Shown here: positions 15,558 through 24,853 of the stretch, in pieces
Position numbering within the stretch: position 1 is the stretch's first letter
Layout of the letters: each line of letters opens with the position of its first letter
Assembly: GCA_018697675.1 (NCBI GenBank)
Contig: JABINC010000036.1
Span: 1 to 37,777, forward strand
Reading direction: 5' to 3'
DNA: 37,777 bases
Source: Candidatus Peregrinibacteria bacterium
Lineage (GTDB): Bacteria; Patescibacteriota; Gracilibacteria; UBA1369; JABINC01
Position numbers and translations under genes: made by a program
Notes under the pieces: generated by a model
The model's input: the letters and a program-made list of their open reading frames with translations, nothing else
What the model was told of the DNA's origin: nothing
The model's database searches: none

Positions 15558-15575
15558 GGATATTCAAAAATATCC
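15558..15575 (-). promoter_or_regulatory. hairpin in the leader of the 844-residue protein gene
   Basis: GGATATT and AATATCC (arms 15558-15564 and 15569-15575) pair over 7 bp with a 4-base loop. They sit 4 bases before the ATG at 15553 and almost at the predicted transcript 5' end. Such a hairpin could protect the mRNA end or limit ribosome access. Confidence 0.5.
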
Positions 15576-15579
15576 CTGA

Positions 15580-15588
15580 ATTATAACA
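15580..15588 (-). promoter_or_regulatory. extended -10 promoter
   Basis: The minus strand reads TGTTATAAT, an extended -10 with a perfect hexamer. No convincing -35 is present. The predicted start is about 20 bases before the ATG at 15553. Confidence 0.6.
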
Positions 15589-15637
15589 CAAAAGGGGGCT
15601 CTGTGGTAGAGTATGTTTCAGTAGTCTTTTTGGCTTT

Positions 15638-16720
15638 CTATAGGTGTGAAGTACGGGTTCTCAACAAATGGTCTGCCAATGTTAGTGAGACCATCGCTTC
15701 TGCTACTGGTATGAATCGTGGAATTATGCATGCATCGTGTCGTCCTGTGATCTGAATTTTTGTTGAGATCCCATTCTTGTCTATTGTATTTTGAGATTTT
15801 GCGATGCTTGAAGGGGGTTTTACGGCTACTCGTAAGATTATGTCTGGGCCGGTTGATATGCCACCTTCTATTCCTCCGGAGTGGTTGTGTTTTGTAGTGA
15901 CACCATTTTCTGTGAGTGACTCATAAGTATCGTTATGTTCTGAGCCTGTCATTTCCGCGGCTTTGAATCCTGTTCCTATTTCAAATCCACGTACGGTACC
16001 TATGCTGAGAAAAGCTTTTGCTAGATCTGCATGTAGTTTATCAAAGCAGGGAGCTCCGAGGCCCACTGGAGGATTTTTTATGATTATTTCAACAATTCCA
16101 CCTGTACTATCCCCTTCTTCTTTTTTCTCCAGAATATACGCCTCCATTTTTTTTGCTATTTCTGTATCAGGACATCTTACTGAATTTGCGTTTATATCTT
16201 CTTGAAGCAGGTTAGGTCGTGTAGAGATTTCATGTGGCCCGATAGATTTTGTGTATGCATAAATTTCGGTATTTCCCAAGGCCTTTAATAACTTTTTAGC
16301 TATAGCTCCCCCCATGACTCGGCTGGCGGTCTCTCGGCCGCTGGCGCGGCCTCCTCCTCGATAATCTCTATGTCCATATTTAAGATCATAAGCCAAATCG
16401 GCATGACCAGGTCTGTATACGTTTTTTAAATCAGAATAATCCTTTGAGTTCTGATCCTCATTCCAAATAATCATCGAGATGGGAGCACCTGTGGTTTTTC
16501 CTTCAAAAATTCCAGAAAGAATTTGCACTAAATCTTCTTCTTTGCGAGGAGTTGATGCTGGATTTTTGGATTCTGGTTTGCGTTTATCTAGTTCTTTTTG
16601 GATCTCTTCTTCAGTTATTTCGAGTCCGGCAGGACAACCATCCAAAATGGCTCCTATGGCAGGCCCATGGGACTCGCCCCATGTTGTTAATTGTAAGATT
16701 TTGCCAAAAGTATTTCCCAT
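15638..16720 (-). CDS. aroC: chorismate synthase
   Basis: The 360-residue enzyme converts 5-enolpyruvylshikimate-3-phosphate to chorismate using reduced FMN, the last step of the shikimate pathway. Family motifs are all present: GNTFGKILQLTTWGESHGPA at the N-terminus, YRPGHADL, GGGRASGRETASRV, HNHSGGIEGGISTG and GRHDACIIPR. The frame is open further upstream to 16900, but that extension is Lys-rich, resembles no AroC and overlaps rpmE. The ATG at 16720 matches the usual start and follows an A-rich leader (TTTAAACAAATTC). It lies 85 bases downstream of rpmE on the same strand. No other shikimate gene is in the window. Confidence 0.95.
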   Translation of the reverse strand: MGNTFGKILQLTTWGESHGPAIGAILDGCPAGLEITEEEIQKELDKRKPESKNPASTPRKEEDLVQILSGIFEGKTTGAPISMIIWNEDQNSKDYSDLKNVYRPGHADLAYDLKYGHRDYRGGGRASGRETASRVMGGAIAKKLLKALGNTEIYAYTKSIGPHEISTRPNLLQEDINANSVRCPDTEIAKKMEAYILEKKEEGDSTGGIVEIIIKNPPVGLGAPCFDKLHADLAKAFLSIGTVRGFEIGTGFKAAEMTGSEHNDTYESLTENGVTTKHNHSGGIEGGISTGPDIILRVAVKPPSSIAKSQNTIDKNGISTKIQITGRHDACIIPRFIPVAEAMVSLTLADHLLRTRTSHL

Positions 16721-16805
16721 GAATTTGTTTAAATAAAAAAATGCACCTTTAAAGCTAGCGTACTTCAAAAAAAATGCAAGCACATCAGCTTTCAGCGGAT
16801 ACCTT

Positions 16806-17180
16806 TTAAGATTCTGCTTCTTCTTTGTCTTTTTCTTCAGTCTCTTCTTCCACATCTGCGTTAGCAGATGCTTCTTTTTGAGAGTCTTCAGTTGTCTCAT
16901 CTGCTGGTGCTTCAGTTTTCACTTCCTCTTTTTCAGCTTCTTCTACCAATTGGCCAGTATCTTGCTGATGTTGTTTAGCAGCATCTCTTTTAGCCCTAAA
17001 TCGGTCAACTCTACCTGTAGTATCAATTAGGTGATCTTGCCTGCCTGTAAAAAAAGGATGACACTTACTACATACGTCAGTTTTGATTTCTTTTACTGTA
17101 GAGCCAGCCTTATGTTTTGCTCCACATGCACATGTGATAGTGGCATCTTTATAATAAGTTGGATGGATATCTGCTTGCAT
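16806..17180 (-). CDS. rpmE: ribosomal protein bL31, zinc-ribbon type, with acidic C-terminal extension
   Basis: The first about 72 residues are bL31, a large-subunit protein bridging to the small subunit head: MQADIHPTYY, CAC at 17-19, CSKCHPFFTG (C37, C40) and GRVDRFRAK. The four Cys form the zinc-binding (C+) version. The remaining about 50 residues are mostly Glu, Ala, Asp and Lys with no family counterpart, roughly doubling the usual length. Similar acidic low-complexity tails occur in GyrA here. It lies 42 bases after the surface-protein gene ending at 17223 and 85 before aroC, so all may share the gyrA transcript. No SD. Confidence 0.93.
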   Translation of the reverse strand: MQADIHPTYYKDATITCACGAKHKAGSTVKEIKTDVCSKCHPFFTGRQDHLIDTTGRVDRFRAKRDAAKQHQQDTGQLVEEAEKEEVKTEAPADETTEDSQKEASANADVEEETEEKDKEEAES

Positions 17181-17222
17181 AGGTCTTATCGATTATATTT
17201 TATATGTATGATTTCTCAAATG

Positions 17223-18743
17223 TTATTTCTTTTTGCCTTTTTTTCTCTTCTTCTTTTTATCTCTAAAAGCTGCACTCCGTTTCATTTGAGCTCGTAGAAT
17301 ATACTTAAGTGCAATCGCAATTGCAAGCATAATTAGGAGTACAACGAGGCTTATTTTAAAAATTTTATTATAATCTCTAATATTGACAATTATTTCCTTG
17401 TTTCGAGTTTCCCCTTTGTCATCTTCGGCTATCACAGTCACCTTGTATGAGCCAGGTTCTGTGAACACCGCCTTTAGATTGTCACCAATATATTGATAGA
17501 TTGTGTCATCACTGAAACTTAAAGAAATCGTACCTTCCTCTTCTATTTGTATTATGTTGCTGAAATTTCTGAAATAGGAGCCAATTAGACTTTCAATACT
17601 ATCTAAATTTATTGTACCATCTGTATTTATGATACTACCTGAAGAGCTTCCGTTAGTTGATCCTCCTGGATTTGTTGAACTGCTTTCAGAGGTTTCATTA
17701 CTTGAACTGGATTGTGTATTTTCGCTTAGCTTTTCTACTAATATTACAGTGTGAGCGATCTCTCCGTCCGGGTCTTCTGATTGCGAAGCATCAATTACTA
17801 CAGCATTACCTATATTGGAACTGCGATTTCCTCCGCCAGCGTTTATTATTGGGCCTTGGTTATTTGGATTTATGTCATTTGAATCTTCTATCCCATCGTC
17901 ATCATCATCACTGTCAGCATTGTCACCCGTTCCATCATTATCAAAATCACTTGTTTCAGTTTCATCCAATGGGAATGCGTCAGCCCCATCGTTTGCACCA
18001 TCGAAATCTGAATCAGGATTTAGTGGATCAGTTTCCCCTCTGTCAATATTACCATTATTGTTTAGATCCTCCTTTGTATCTGGAATATTATCCCCATCGT
18101 CGTCATCATCAGCGTTGTTTCCTATTTCATCTCCATCCGTATCTATTGATTCAGTTGGATCCAAGGGGAGGGCATCTTCTGCATCTAGCACTTCATCATT
18201 ATCATCGTCCGTGTCGGCATTATTTCCAATCCCATCTCCGTCATTATCTGCCCATTCGGCTTTATCGAGAGGAAACAAATCATCTGTATCTACGATTCCA
18301 TCATTATCATCATCTATGTCATTTATGTTTCCCACTCCATCTAGATCTGGATCGTGATCTACAAATACAGAAAAACTCACCATATTGTTACCCGGGTTAT
18401 CAGCATCTGGACTCCATGGGATAATCTCAATTGTGATTGTGTGGTGTCCTGCTTTTGGGCGCCAATCTACAAATACATCATCAGCCCGTGTCGGGATCAA
18501 TGAAATGGGCTGATCTGACCCTATTTGTTCTCCTGATGCACTTTTATAAAAACGTACTGAACCAAGTGCATCCTCTGATCCATTATTATGAATAGTTGTG
18601 TAGATGCGTACGCTTTTTGAGTTTACTGGATTGGGATTGGACAAGTATACGTCCCCTTGGGTTACGCTTAGGTCTGCCGTTGCCGCATAAGTTGACATTG
18701 GTACCAGAAGCAGTAGCACACTTGTGAGGTATTTCCAGTTCAT
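17223..18743 (-). CDS. exported CARDB/TSP3/PKD-type surface protein with TM and poly-Lys tail
   Basis: This 506-residue protein has a signal peptide (1-20, ending STYA) and a CARDB-like beta domain (about 22-128: TADLSVTQGDVYLSNPNPV, HHTITIEI). A long thrombospondin type 3 Ca-binding region (about 129-295) repeats DDDNDGIVDTDDLFPLD-like units. A PKD-like domain (GPIINAGGG, DASQSEDPDGEI, GSYKVTVIAEDDKGE) is interrupted by a Ser/Asn-rich insert. A TM at about 455-475 precedes a Lys/Arg tail (KKKKRKKGKKK). It is probably a Ca-stabilised cell-surface stalk or adhesin. It is sandwiched between gyrA (18-base gap) and rpmE (42-base gap), an odd place for a surface protein. GGGGA directly abuts the ATG. 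Confidence 0.8.
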   Translation of the reverse strand: MNWKYLTSVLLLLVPMSTYAATADLSVTQGDVYLSNPNPVNSKSVRIYTTIHNNGSEDALGSVRFYKSASGEQIGSDQPISLIPTRADDVFVDWRPKAGHHTITIEIIPWSPDADNPGNNMVSFSVFVDHDPDLDGVGNINDIDDDNDGIVDTDDLFPLDKAEWADNDGDGIGNNADTDDDNDEVLDAEDALPLDPTESIDTDGDEIGNNADDDDDGDNIPDTKEDLNNNGNIDRGETDPLNPDSDFDGANDGADAFPLDETETSDFDNDGTGDNADSDDDDDGIEDSNDINPNNQGPIINAGGGNRSSNIGNAVVIDASQSEDPDGEIAHTVILVEKLSENTQSSSSNETSESSSTNPGGSTNGSSSGSIINTDGTINLDSIESLIGSYFRNFSNIIQIEEEGTISLSFSDDTIYQYIGDNLKAVFTEPGSYKVTVIAEDDKGETRNKEIIVNIRDYNKIFKISLVVLLIMLAIAIALKYILRAQMKRSAAFRDKKKKRKKGKKK

Positions 18744-18761
18744 TCCCCGTCTGTTTAAAAT

Positions 18762-21497
18762 TTAAAGAAGGGTCTCTTGCACAATTGCATCTGTCTCAGT
18801 AGACGCTTCTTTTTGAGCATCTTTAGGTTTTTCTTCTATTTTTCCGCTTTCCTTTTTTTCAGTCTTCTTTTTTTTCACTTCTTTTTTTGGCTGTGCAGTT
18901 GGAGCAGCTCCCTCTGTTGGTTCATTTTCCGCCTCGGTTTTCTCTATATATGGTATTAGAGCAATTGAAGCCACGCGATCTCCGGAGTTCATGCGCATCA
19001 GGTAAACTCCTTGCGTTGCACGTCCTCTTGAAGGGATGTCTTTGATTGGCATTCTGATTACTTGGCCTTTCTTTGAGATTACGATTACGTCTCCATTGGT
19101 ATTGGGAGTGATTATTTTAGCTCCAACAATTCGCCCGGTTTTTGTAGTTAAGTTTGCGGTTTTAACACCTGTTCCACCTCTTCCTTGAAGTCGGTAATTT
19201 GCGAGTTTCGTGCATTTACCGAGACCATTTTCAGTGATGACTATGAGTTCTGCCTCTTCATCTTTGATCACATCCATTTCTACTACGTGATCATCTCCTT
19301 TCAGCTTAATACCTCGTACTCCTTGTGACGGTCGTCCCATTGGTCGTACATCATTTTCATCAAACTGGATTGATTTCCCATCTCTTGTTACGAGAATTGC
19401 TTTATCCTCTCCATTGGTTTGTTTTACCCATTCAAGAGAATCATTTTCTTTGAGTTTTATAGCAATTAGTCCTGTTTTTCTGATATTACGGAAATCTTCA
19501 ACTGGAGTTTTTTTCACAGTTCCTCCATGAGTTGCCATGAATAGGTATTTACCTAAGAGCTCCTCTTTTGCATTTAGTAGTGCCGTTACCTTTTCTCCGT
19601 CTCCCAGTTGTAATAGGTTAACGATTGCCTGGCCTTTTGCTGTACGTGTAGTTTGTGGCAATTCATAAACAGGGAGTCTGAAAACTCGTCCTTTGTTAGT
19701 GAAATACAAAACTTCGTCATGATTGAGAACATTTATCATTTGTGTAATTTCATCTTCTTCCTTGGTAGTTCCACCTATAATTCCTTTTCCTCCACGTTTT
19801 TGAGATCGGAAATTAGATGGAGTTATACGTTTTATGTAATTTTCACGTGTTAAAGTTACAACCATTGGCTCATTTGGGATAAGTTGCTTACTTGAGAATT
19901 TACCTAAAGCATGAGGATGGATCCTTGTGCGTCTTTTATCTCCATATTTAGTTTTCATCTCTTCTAGTTCTTCTAGCATGATGGTCTTAACTTTCTCAGG
20001 GTCCGCTAAGATACCTTCTAATTCTGTGATCAGAGCTAATTTTTCAGCAAGTTCATTCTCAATTTTTTTCCTTTCGAGACCTGCAAGAGTTTGAAGTCTC
20101 ATTTCTAAAATCGCTTTGGCCTGGAGTTCTGAGAGTCCGAATTTCTTCATCAGAGCCACCTTAGCATCGTCTCTGGTTTCAGACTTCTTGATAGTCGCAA
20201 TTACTTCATCGATGTGATCTAGGGCGATTTTTAGCCCCTCTAAGATGTGGGCACGAGCCTTGGCGATCCTCAATTCATATTCAGTTCGACGAGTTATAAC
20301 CTCTTTTCTATGTAAAATGAAATATTCTAGCACTTGTTTTAGATTCAAAAGGCGGGGTTGAAGCCCATCTACCAATGCAATCATATTCATATTGAATGAA
20401 GTTTGCATCTGAGTGTATTTGAACAGCTGATTTAGGATTTTTTTCGGATAAGCTTCTTTTTTCAGTTCAATTACAACTCGAATTCCGTCACGATTTGATT
20501 CATCTCGGAGATCGGTGATGCCTGTGACGCGTTTGTCTCGAACTAGATCAGCAATCTTTGAAACTAGGGATGCCTTATTTACTTGGTATGGTATTTCGGT
20601 AATAACTATTTGATGACGCCCACTTTTCCTTTCTTCAATCTCAGCTTCTGCGCGCATCATAATTCCTCCACGTCCAGTTGCGTACATGGTTTTTATAGCT
20701 TCTATGTCATATATATGCCCATAAGTTGGGAAGTCAGGACCTTTTATGAATTCCATAAGTTCGTCTATATCGGCATCTGGATTATTTGCAAGATGCGTTA
20801 CTCCATCAATAACTTCGTCTAAATTATGAGGAGGTATATTTGTCGCCATTCCTACGGCAATTCCCATTGTTCCATTTAGTAGAAGTTGAGGGACCTTTGC
20901 CGGGAGTACGATTGGCTCTTTGCGCATTCCATCGTAATTCGGCATAAAATCAACAGTTTCTTTTTCAATGTCAGCGAGCATTTCTTCACTGATACGTCTC
21001 ATTTTCGCTTCTGTATAACGCATTGCCGCTGCGTTATCTCCATCTAACGATCCGAAATTACCTTGTCCATGTACTAGTTGATATCTCATTGCAAAATCTT
21101 GCGCCATGCGCACCATAGAATCGTATACCGCAGAATCTCCATGTGGATGGTATTTGGCGAGTACGTCACCAACTACGGCCGCTGATTTTCTAAATCTTGC
21201 GCCAGCATTAAGGCCTATCTCATGCATTGAATATAAAATTCTTCGATGAACTGGTTTCAAACCATCTCTTACATCGGGTAGGGCGCGTGATACGATCACA
21301 CTCATTGCATATGTCAAATATGATTCTGACATTTCCTCTGTAATCGGACGCTTTTTGTATCCTCCGAAAAGTACAGCATTTTCTCCATCTATATTTTGCC
21401 CATTATCCTCTGTGTTTTCTTCGGGAGTTTCGGTGCTTTCACCGGTCTCATTTTCATCTTCTTTAAGTGGTTCGTCTTGTAAGTTTTCCTCTGTCAT
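18762..21497 (-). CDS. gyrA: DNA gyrase subunit A with acidic/Lys-rich terminal extensions
   Basis: The 911-residue subunit cuts and rejoins DNA and, with GyrB, introduces negative supercoils. Catalytic Tyr161 lies in [10 protein letters not shown]. The region around [10 protein letters not shown] keeps Ser122 and Asp126, the residues equivalent to E. coli Ser83 and Asp87, so no classical quinolone-resistance change is visible. QKRGGKG is a GyrA-box, which separates gyrase from topoisomerase IV. An extra acidic N-terminus (about 45 residues) precedes the conserved [16 protein letters not shown], and the last about 70 residues are Lys/Glu/Thr low complexity. It is transcribed away from the VirB4-like gene and appears to lead a run with the TSP3 protein, rpmE and aroC. 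gyrB lies about 10 kb away on the other strand. Confidence 0.97.
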   Translation of the reverse strand: MTEENLQDEPLKEDENETGESTETPEENTEDNGQNIDGENAVLFGGYKKRPITEEMSESYLTYAMSVIVSRALPDVRDGLKPVHRRILYSMHEIGLNAGARFRKSAAVVGDVLAKYHPHGDSAVYDSMVRMAQDFAMRYQLVHGQGNFGSLDGDNAAAMRYTEAKMRRISEEMLADIEKETVDFMPNYDGMRKEPIVLPAKVPQLLLNGTMGIAVGMATNIPPHNLDEVIDGVTHLANNPDADIDELMEFIKGPDFPTYGHIYDIEAIKTMYATGRGGIMMRAEAEIEERKSGRHQIVITEIPYQVNKASLVSKIADLVRDKRVTGITDLRDESNRDGIRVVIELKKEAYPKKILNQLFKYTQMQTSFNMNMIALVDGLQPRLLNLKQVLEYFILHRKEVITRRTEYELRIAKARAHILEGLKIALDHIDEVIATIKKSETRDDAKVALMKKFGLSELQAKAILEMRLQTLAGLERKKIENELAEKLALITELEGILADPEKVKTIMLEELEEMKTKYGDKRRTRIHPHALGKFSSKQLIPNEPMVVTLTRENYIKRITPSNFRSQKRGGKGIIGGTTKEEDEITQMINVLNHDEVLYFTNKGRVFRLPVYELPQTTRTAKGQAIVNLLQLGDGEKVTALLNAKEELLGKYLFMATHGGTVKKTPVEDFRNIRKTGLIAIKLKENDSLEWVKQTNGEDKAILVTRDGKSIQFDENDVRPMGRPSQGVRGIKLKGDDHVVEMDVIKDEEAELIVITENGLGKCTKLANYRLQGRGGTGVKTANLTTKTGRIVGAKIITPNTNGDVIVISKKGQVIRMPIKDIPSRGRATQGVYLMRMNSGDRVASIALIPYIEKTEAENEPTEGAAPTAQPKKEVKKKKTEKKESGKIEEKPKDAQKEASTETDAIVQETLL

Positions 21498-21533
21498 AAG
21501 CTAAATTATTTAATTTTAAGAATAAAATCACAC

Positions 21534-21547
21534 GTAGAATATTCTAC
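21534..21547. promoter_or_regulatory. 14-bp perfect palindrome upstream of gyrA
   Basis: GTAGAATATTCTAC is its own reverse complement and lies 37 bases before the gyrA ATG. It contains the -10-like TAGAAT on both strands. It could be an operator, the gyrA -10 region, or both; no good -35 is visible. Confidence 0.5.
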
Positions 21548-21549
21548 CC

Positions 21550-21606
21550 GGCCCATAGTAGCATATCGTGGGCCAAAAAGTAGTGTTTTTTTTGGTGTTT
21601 TTGGCC
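21550..21606 (-). promoter_or_regulatory. two mutually exclusive inverted repeats upstream of gyrA
   Basis: GGCCAAAAA (21571-21579) pairs with TTTTTGGCC (21598-21606) over 9 bp. GGCCCA (21550-21555) pairs with TGGGCC (21569-21574) over 6 bp. The two share the bases 21571-21574, so only one can form at a time. Whether this is transcribed toward gyrA is not known. Confidence 0.35.
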
Positions 21607-21666
21607 GTTTACGAGCAATATAAGTTGCGTTTTCCTTGTAATATCCCGTAATACCTTTTGAGAGCG

Positions 21667-21695
21667 TTGAAGCTTTGGTGATTTTCTGGTATACT
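21667..21695 (+). promoter_or_regulatory. promoter of the VirB4-like gene
   Basis: TTGAAG (21667-21672), a 17-base spacer and TATACT (21690-21695), with an extended -10 TG at 21687-21688. The predicted leader is about 29 nt before the GTG at 21731. Confidence 0.7.
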
Positions 21696-21730
21696 TTCCA
21701 GATATATTAGTAATACTAAACACAAATTTA

Positions 21731-23878
21731 GTGGCTGAAGATAAAGTTTTACATGATAGTGTGACTGTGCAGCAATTGGATGAGGCTTCTGAGAATACTA
21801 TCTCAAAAGAAGTCACTGACGTTCCTTCATGGCTCAAGAAAGAAGAGGCTACGATCCTTGAAGAAGATGGGTCTGTGAAAAAAGCTTTGAATATTGAGGA
21901 AGCTCAGGAAGAAGCTAAGGTTGAGGCTGAGAAGAAAATGGAAGAATCCGATAAAGTTGGGGCACCTGTTAAGAAAGGGCTTTTTGCACGACTGTTTCGT
22001 GACAAGAAAAAAGATAAGGAAGCGGAATCTACAGCAAAAGATGTGGAAACCAAGGAAAAGGTTGTGAAAGAAGCTTTGGATATACCTTTTGATCCTAAAA
22101 AACTATCTGCTGAAGAGAGGAAAGCTATTGTAGATGCTGAAAAAATGTTTAATGAAGGTCTTGCATCTATCAAGGATTTGATAGCTCCATCTTCTTTTGA
22201 AGTTGCATATGATCATGTGCGGATTGAAGGGCAGTATGCTCAGACAATTTTTGTTTATTCATATCCTCGATATATAGATACGAATTGGCTTTCTCCACTT
22301 GTGAATTTTGATGTGACCATGGATATATCACAGTTTGTCTATCCAATTGATTCGACTAAAATTATGAAAAAGCTGAAGGCAAAGGTTGCGCAGATTCAGT
22401 CTTCGATTCGAATAAGTGCTGAGAAAGGGAATGTACGAGACCCTGTGCTTGAGACAGCTCTTGAGGATGCAGAAAGTCTTCGTACGCAGATCCAACGTGG
22501 TCAGGAGAAATTCTTTCAATTTGGGCTTTACATCACTGTGTATTCAGATGATTTGAAGAAGCTTAAAAAAGTTGTTAAGCAGCTTGAAAGTATTTTGGGA
22601 GGTAAGCTTGTTCTAACCAAAAAAGCGGATCTCCGTGCTGAGCATGGGCTTAATTCATGTCTGCCTCAGGCAACTGATGAAATTGGAGTTTATCGTAATA
22701 TGAATACCTCGCCGCTTTCATCTACTTTTCCATTTAGCTCAACTGATTTGACTTCGAATGATGGAATTCTTTATGGGCTAAATCGGCATAATGATTCGTT
22801 GATTATCTTTGACAGATTCTCACTTGAGAATGCGAACTCCGTTGTATTTGCAAAATCTGGTGCTGGTAAATCATACGCTGTTAAATTGGAGATTCTGCGA
22901 TCGATGATGATGGGCACGGACGTTATAATAATTGATCCTGAAAATGAATATGAATCGCTTGCCCAATCGGTTGGAGGTTCTTATCTGGATGTGTCGCTCA
23001 ACTCAGATCGGCGCATTAATCCGTTTGATTTGCCAAAGCCTTTTGACAAAGATGAGTCGCAGCCTGGAGATCTTCTCCGGTCTTCGGTTATTAATCTGAA
23101 TGGGCTTCTAAAGCTTATGCTGGGGGACATGACTTCTTCTGAGGAGGCTCTTGTAGATAAAGCTTTGATCGATACTTATTCAACAAAGGGTATCACTATG
23201 GATACGCCAAATCCGCAGGATTTTGAGCCGCCTACGATGGAAGATTTTCATTCGGTTTTGAATTCTATGGAAGGAGCTCAGTCTCTTGCACAGAGATTGG
23301 AGAAATTTACTACAGGTACATTTGCGGGGATTTTTAACAAGCCGACAAATATTGATATGGACAGTCAAATGGTCGTTTTCTCGATCCGCGATCTTGAAGA
23401 TCAATTACGTCCGATTGCAATGTATATAATTCTAGATTACGTATGGACCAAGGTTCGTTCAGAACTTAAAAAACGTATTATGGTTGTGGATGAGGCATGG
23501 AGCTTGATGCAGCATGAGGACAGCGCTAAATTTCTATTTGGACTTGTGAAGAGGGCTCGTAAATATTATCTCGGTATCACTACAATTACCCAAGATGTAG
23601 AGGATTTCATGAATCATGAGCATGGTCGCTCGATTGTGACTAACTCATCGATGCAGCTTTTGCTCAAACAGTCGCCAGCATCTATAGAATTGCTTGGGAA
23701 ATTCTTCAATTTAACCGAAGGAGAGAAATACATGCTTCTGAATTCTGGAGTAGGGCAGGGATTATTCTTTGCCGGACTCAAACATGTCGCAATTCAAATT
23801 ATCGCTTCATATATTGAAGACAAAATTGTAACAACAGATCCAGAAGAAGTTCTCAAACAAAGGGCTGAGTTTACTTAA
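21731..23878 (+). CDS. VirB4-like (TraC/CagE family) secretion ATPase
   Basis: The 715-residue protein begins with a charged, low-complexity 130-residue region. A VirB4-type N-terminal domain follows (about 145-320), then a RecA-like ATPase core. Walker A is SGAGKS (376-381, K380) in FAKSGAGKSYAVKLE, and IIDPENEYE follows. Walker B is MVVDEAW (D587, E588). TTITQDVEDF matches the VirB4/TraC motor motif. Such ATPases power type IV secretion or related DNA/protein transport at the membrane. No other T4SS component is in the window, so its partner machine is unknown. It starts at GTG with no SD, after its own promoter, divergent from gyrA. Two acidic paralogues follow 32 bases later. Confidence 0.88.
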   Translation: MAEDKVLHDSVTVQQLDEASENTISKEVTDVPSWLKKEEATILEEDGSVKKALNIEEAQEEAKVEAEKKMEESDKVGAPVKKGLFARLFRDKKKDKEAESTAKDVETKEKVVKEALDIPFDPKKLSAEERKAIVDAEKMFNEGLASIKDLIAPSSFEVAYDHVRIEGQYAQTIFVYSYPRYIDTNWLSPLVNFDVTMDISQFVYPIDSTKIMKKLKAKVAQIQSSIRISAEKGNVRDPVLETALEDAESLRTQIQRGQEKFFQFGLYITVYSDDLKKLKKVVKQLESILGGKLVLTKKADLRAEHGLNSCLPQATDEIGVYRNMNTSPLSSTFPFSSTDLTSNDGILYGLNRHNDSLIIFDRFSLENANSVVFAKSGAGKSYAVKLEILRSMMMGTDVIIIDPENEYESLAQSVGGSYLDVSLNSDRRINPFDLPKPFDKDESQPGDLLRSSVINLNGLLKLMLGDMTSSEEALVDKALIDTYSTKGITMDTPNPQDFEPPTMEDFHSVLNSMEGAQSLAQRLEKFTTGTFAGIFNKPTNIDMDSQMVVFSIRDLEDQLRPIAMYIILDYVWTKVRSELKKRIMVVDEAWSLMQHEDSAKFLFGLVKRARKYYLGITTITQDVEDFMNHEHGRSIVTNSSMQLLLKQSPASIELLGKFFNLTEGEKYMLLNSGVGQGLFFAGLKHVAIQIIASYIEDKIVTTDPEEVLKQRAEFT

Positions 23879-23913
23879 AAATACTAATTGCTGTATAATT
23901 TTTTTGAACTATG
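23872..23913 (+). promoter_or_regulatory. promoter/leader of first acidic paralogue (duplicated element)
   Basis: TATAAT at 23894-23899 lies 11 bases before the ATG at 23911, so the transcript would carry only about 4-5 leader bases. The surrounding bases closely match those before the paralogue at 24896 (TGTATAA, then a T-run, then GAACTATGGAT). No clear -35. Confidence 0.5.
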
Positions 23914-24852
23914 GATAAAAATAGATTAGATAGGCAGGAGGGTAATGAATCTTCTATGGAAGTATCTGATTTGTCTTTTGATAAGGTTTTCAGTATTAAT
24001 GAGCGTAAAGATGATGATATTAATAAGAAGCGTGAAGAACCGGAAACAGCTGAAGATAAGGAGAATTTAGAGAGTTTTCTTGAAATGACAAAGCTTGATG
24101 AAGATCTTGTTAGACAGACAGTCAGTGCTCTTAAAGGATATATTGAGGGTTTAGATGCTCAAGACGATGTTTTGAATCTCATAACGTCTTCTATGTGGAT
24201 TCCAGGAAGAGAAATTACTCCTGAAGACCTGGAAGCTTTTACTAATCTCGTGATCCATTATCATGATGAAGAAGGGATTAAGGATTTGGATGTTATAATT
24301 GACTTGATATTCAAGCGTTATTCAGAAGGATGGTTGCCTGAGGCTGCAGAAAGGCTTTTTCTTGGGGCTTCAATTCTTTCTGAAAAAGTTGAAGAAAGTG
24401 AAGGTAATGACAGTCCTAGTTATGCTCGTGTACGGGAGATGGGGGAGCTTTCTCTTAAAATGGAGAGAATGATTGAAGAAGGTGAGGATTTTAGTTCTGC
24501 GGAGCTTACCCCAGAGGAAATGGCTTTGAAATATGAGATGCAGGAAATGCTTCTTAAGGAAGTCTATCAAGATAGAATGGCCTCTTTGTTTGAGACGTTG
24601 CCCGAAGATGCCTCTTATAGGGAGATGGCTGAGCTGTTTTCCGAACAAGTTCTTGCAAATTTGCCAGAAGAATATGAAAGTCTTAGTGGCTATGATGGTA
24701 TTGTTTCTGAGTTTCTTGAAACCGGTTTATATTCACTAGTAGAAAAGCATGAAGAAGCCTTAGCCAATGAAGACTGGGATATGGTTGAGAGTCTCGAAAG
24801 GAATCTTGATGGATATATTGAGGATGCGAGGGAACTGGCTAGAGGAGAATGA
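23911..24852 (+). CDS. acidic helical protein, paralogue A (unknown function)
   Basis: This 313-residue, strongly acidic, mostly helical protein has no signal or TM. I do not recognise the family. Its C-terminal half is paralogous to the next gene: GEDFSSAELTPEEMALKYEM here against GADLFSVDLIPEEAALRADM there, then LLKEVYQDRMASLFETLPEDASYREMAEL and VLANLPEEYESL. The N-terminal halves are more divergent but similar in length and charge. It lies directly after the VirB4-like ATPase with its own TATAAT 11 bases before the start, so it may be separately transcribed. A cytoplasmic adaptor or regulatory role with the ATPase is possible, but only position suggests it. Confidence 0.75.
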   Translation: MDKNRLDRQEGNESSMEVSDLSFDKVFSINERKDDDINKKREEPETAEDKENLESFLEMTKLDEDLVRQTVSALKGYIEGLDAQDDVLNLITSSMWIPGREITPEDLEAFTNLVIHYHDEEGIKDLDVIIDLIFKRYSEGWLPEAAERLFLGASILSEKVEESEGNDSPSYARVREMGELSLKMERMIEEGEDFSSAELTPEEMALKYEMQEMLLKEVYQDRMASLFETLPEDASYREMAELFSEQVLANLPEEYESLSGYDGIVSEFLETGLYSLVEKHEEALANEDWDMVESLERNLDGYIEDARELARGE

Positions 24853-24853
24853 T

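Noticed and set aside
16721-16900. 60-residue N-terminal extension of chorismate synthase
   Set aside because: It is Lys-rich, overlaps rpmE in another frame, and the conserved AroC start is the ATG at 16720.
17657-18424. 255- and 180-residue plus-strand open frames
   Set aside because: They are antisense to the TSP3 repeats of the surface protein; the His/Leu- and Ser/Pro-rich translations have no domain pattern.
21498-21730. tRNA or structured RNA in the largest intergenic region
   Set aside because: No cloverleaf or conserved T-loop pattern was found in this or the other gaps; only short inverted repeats are present.
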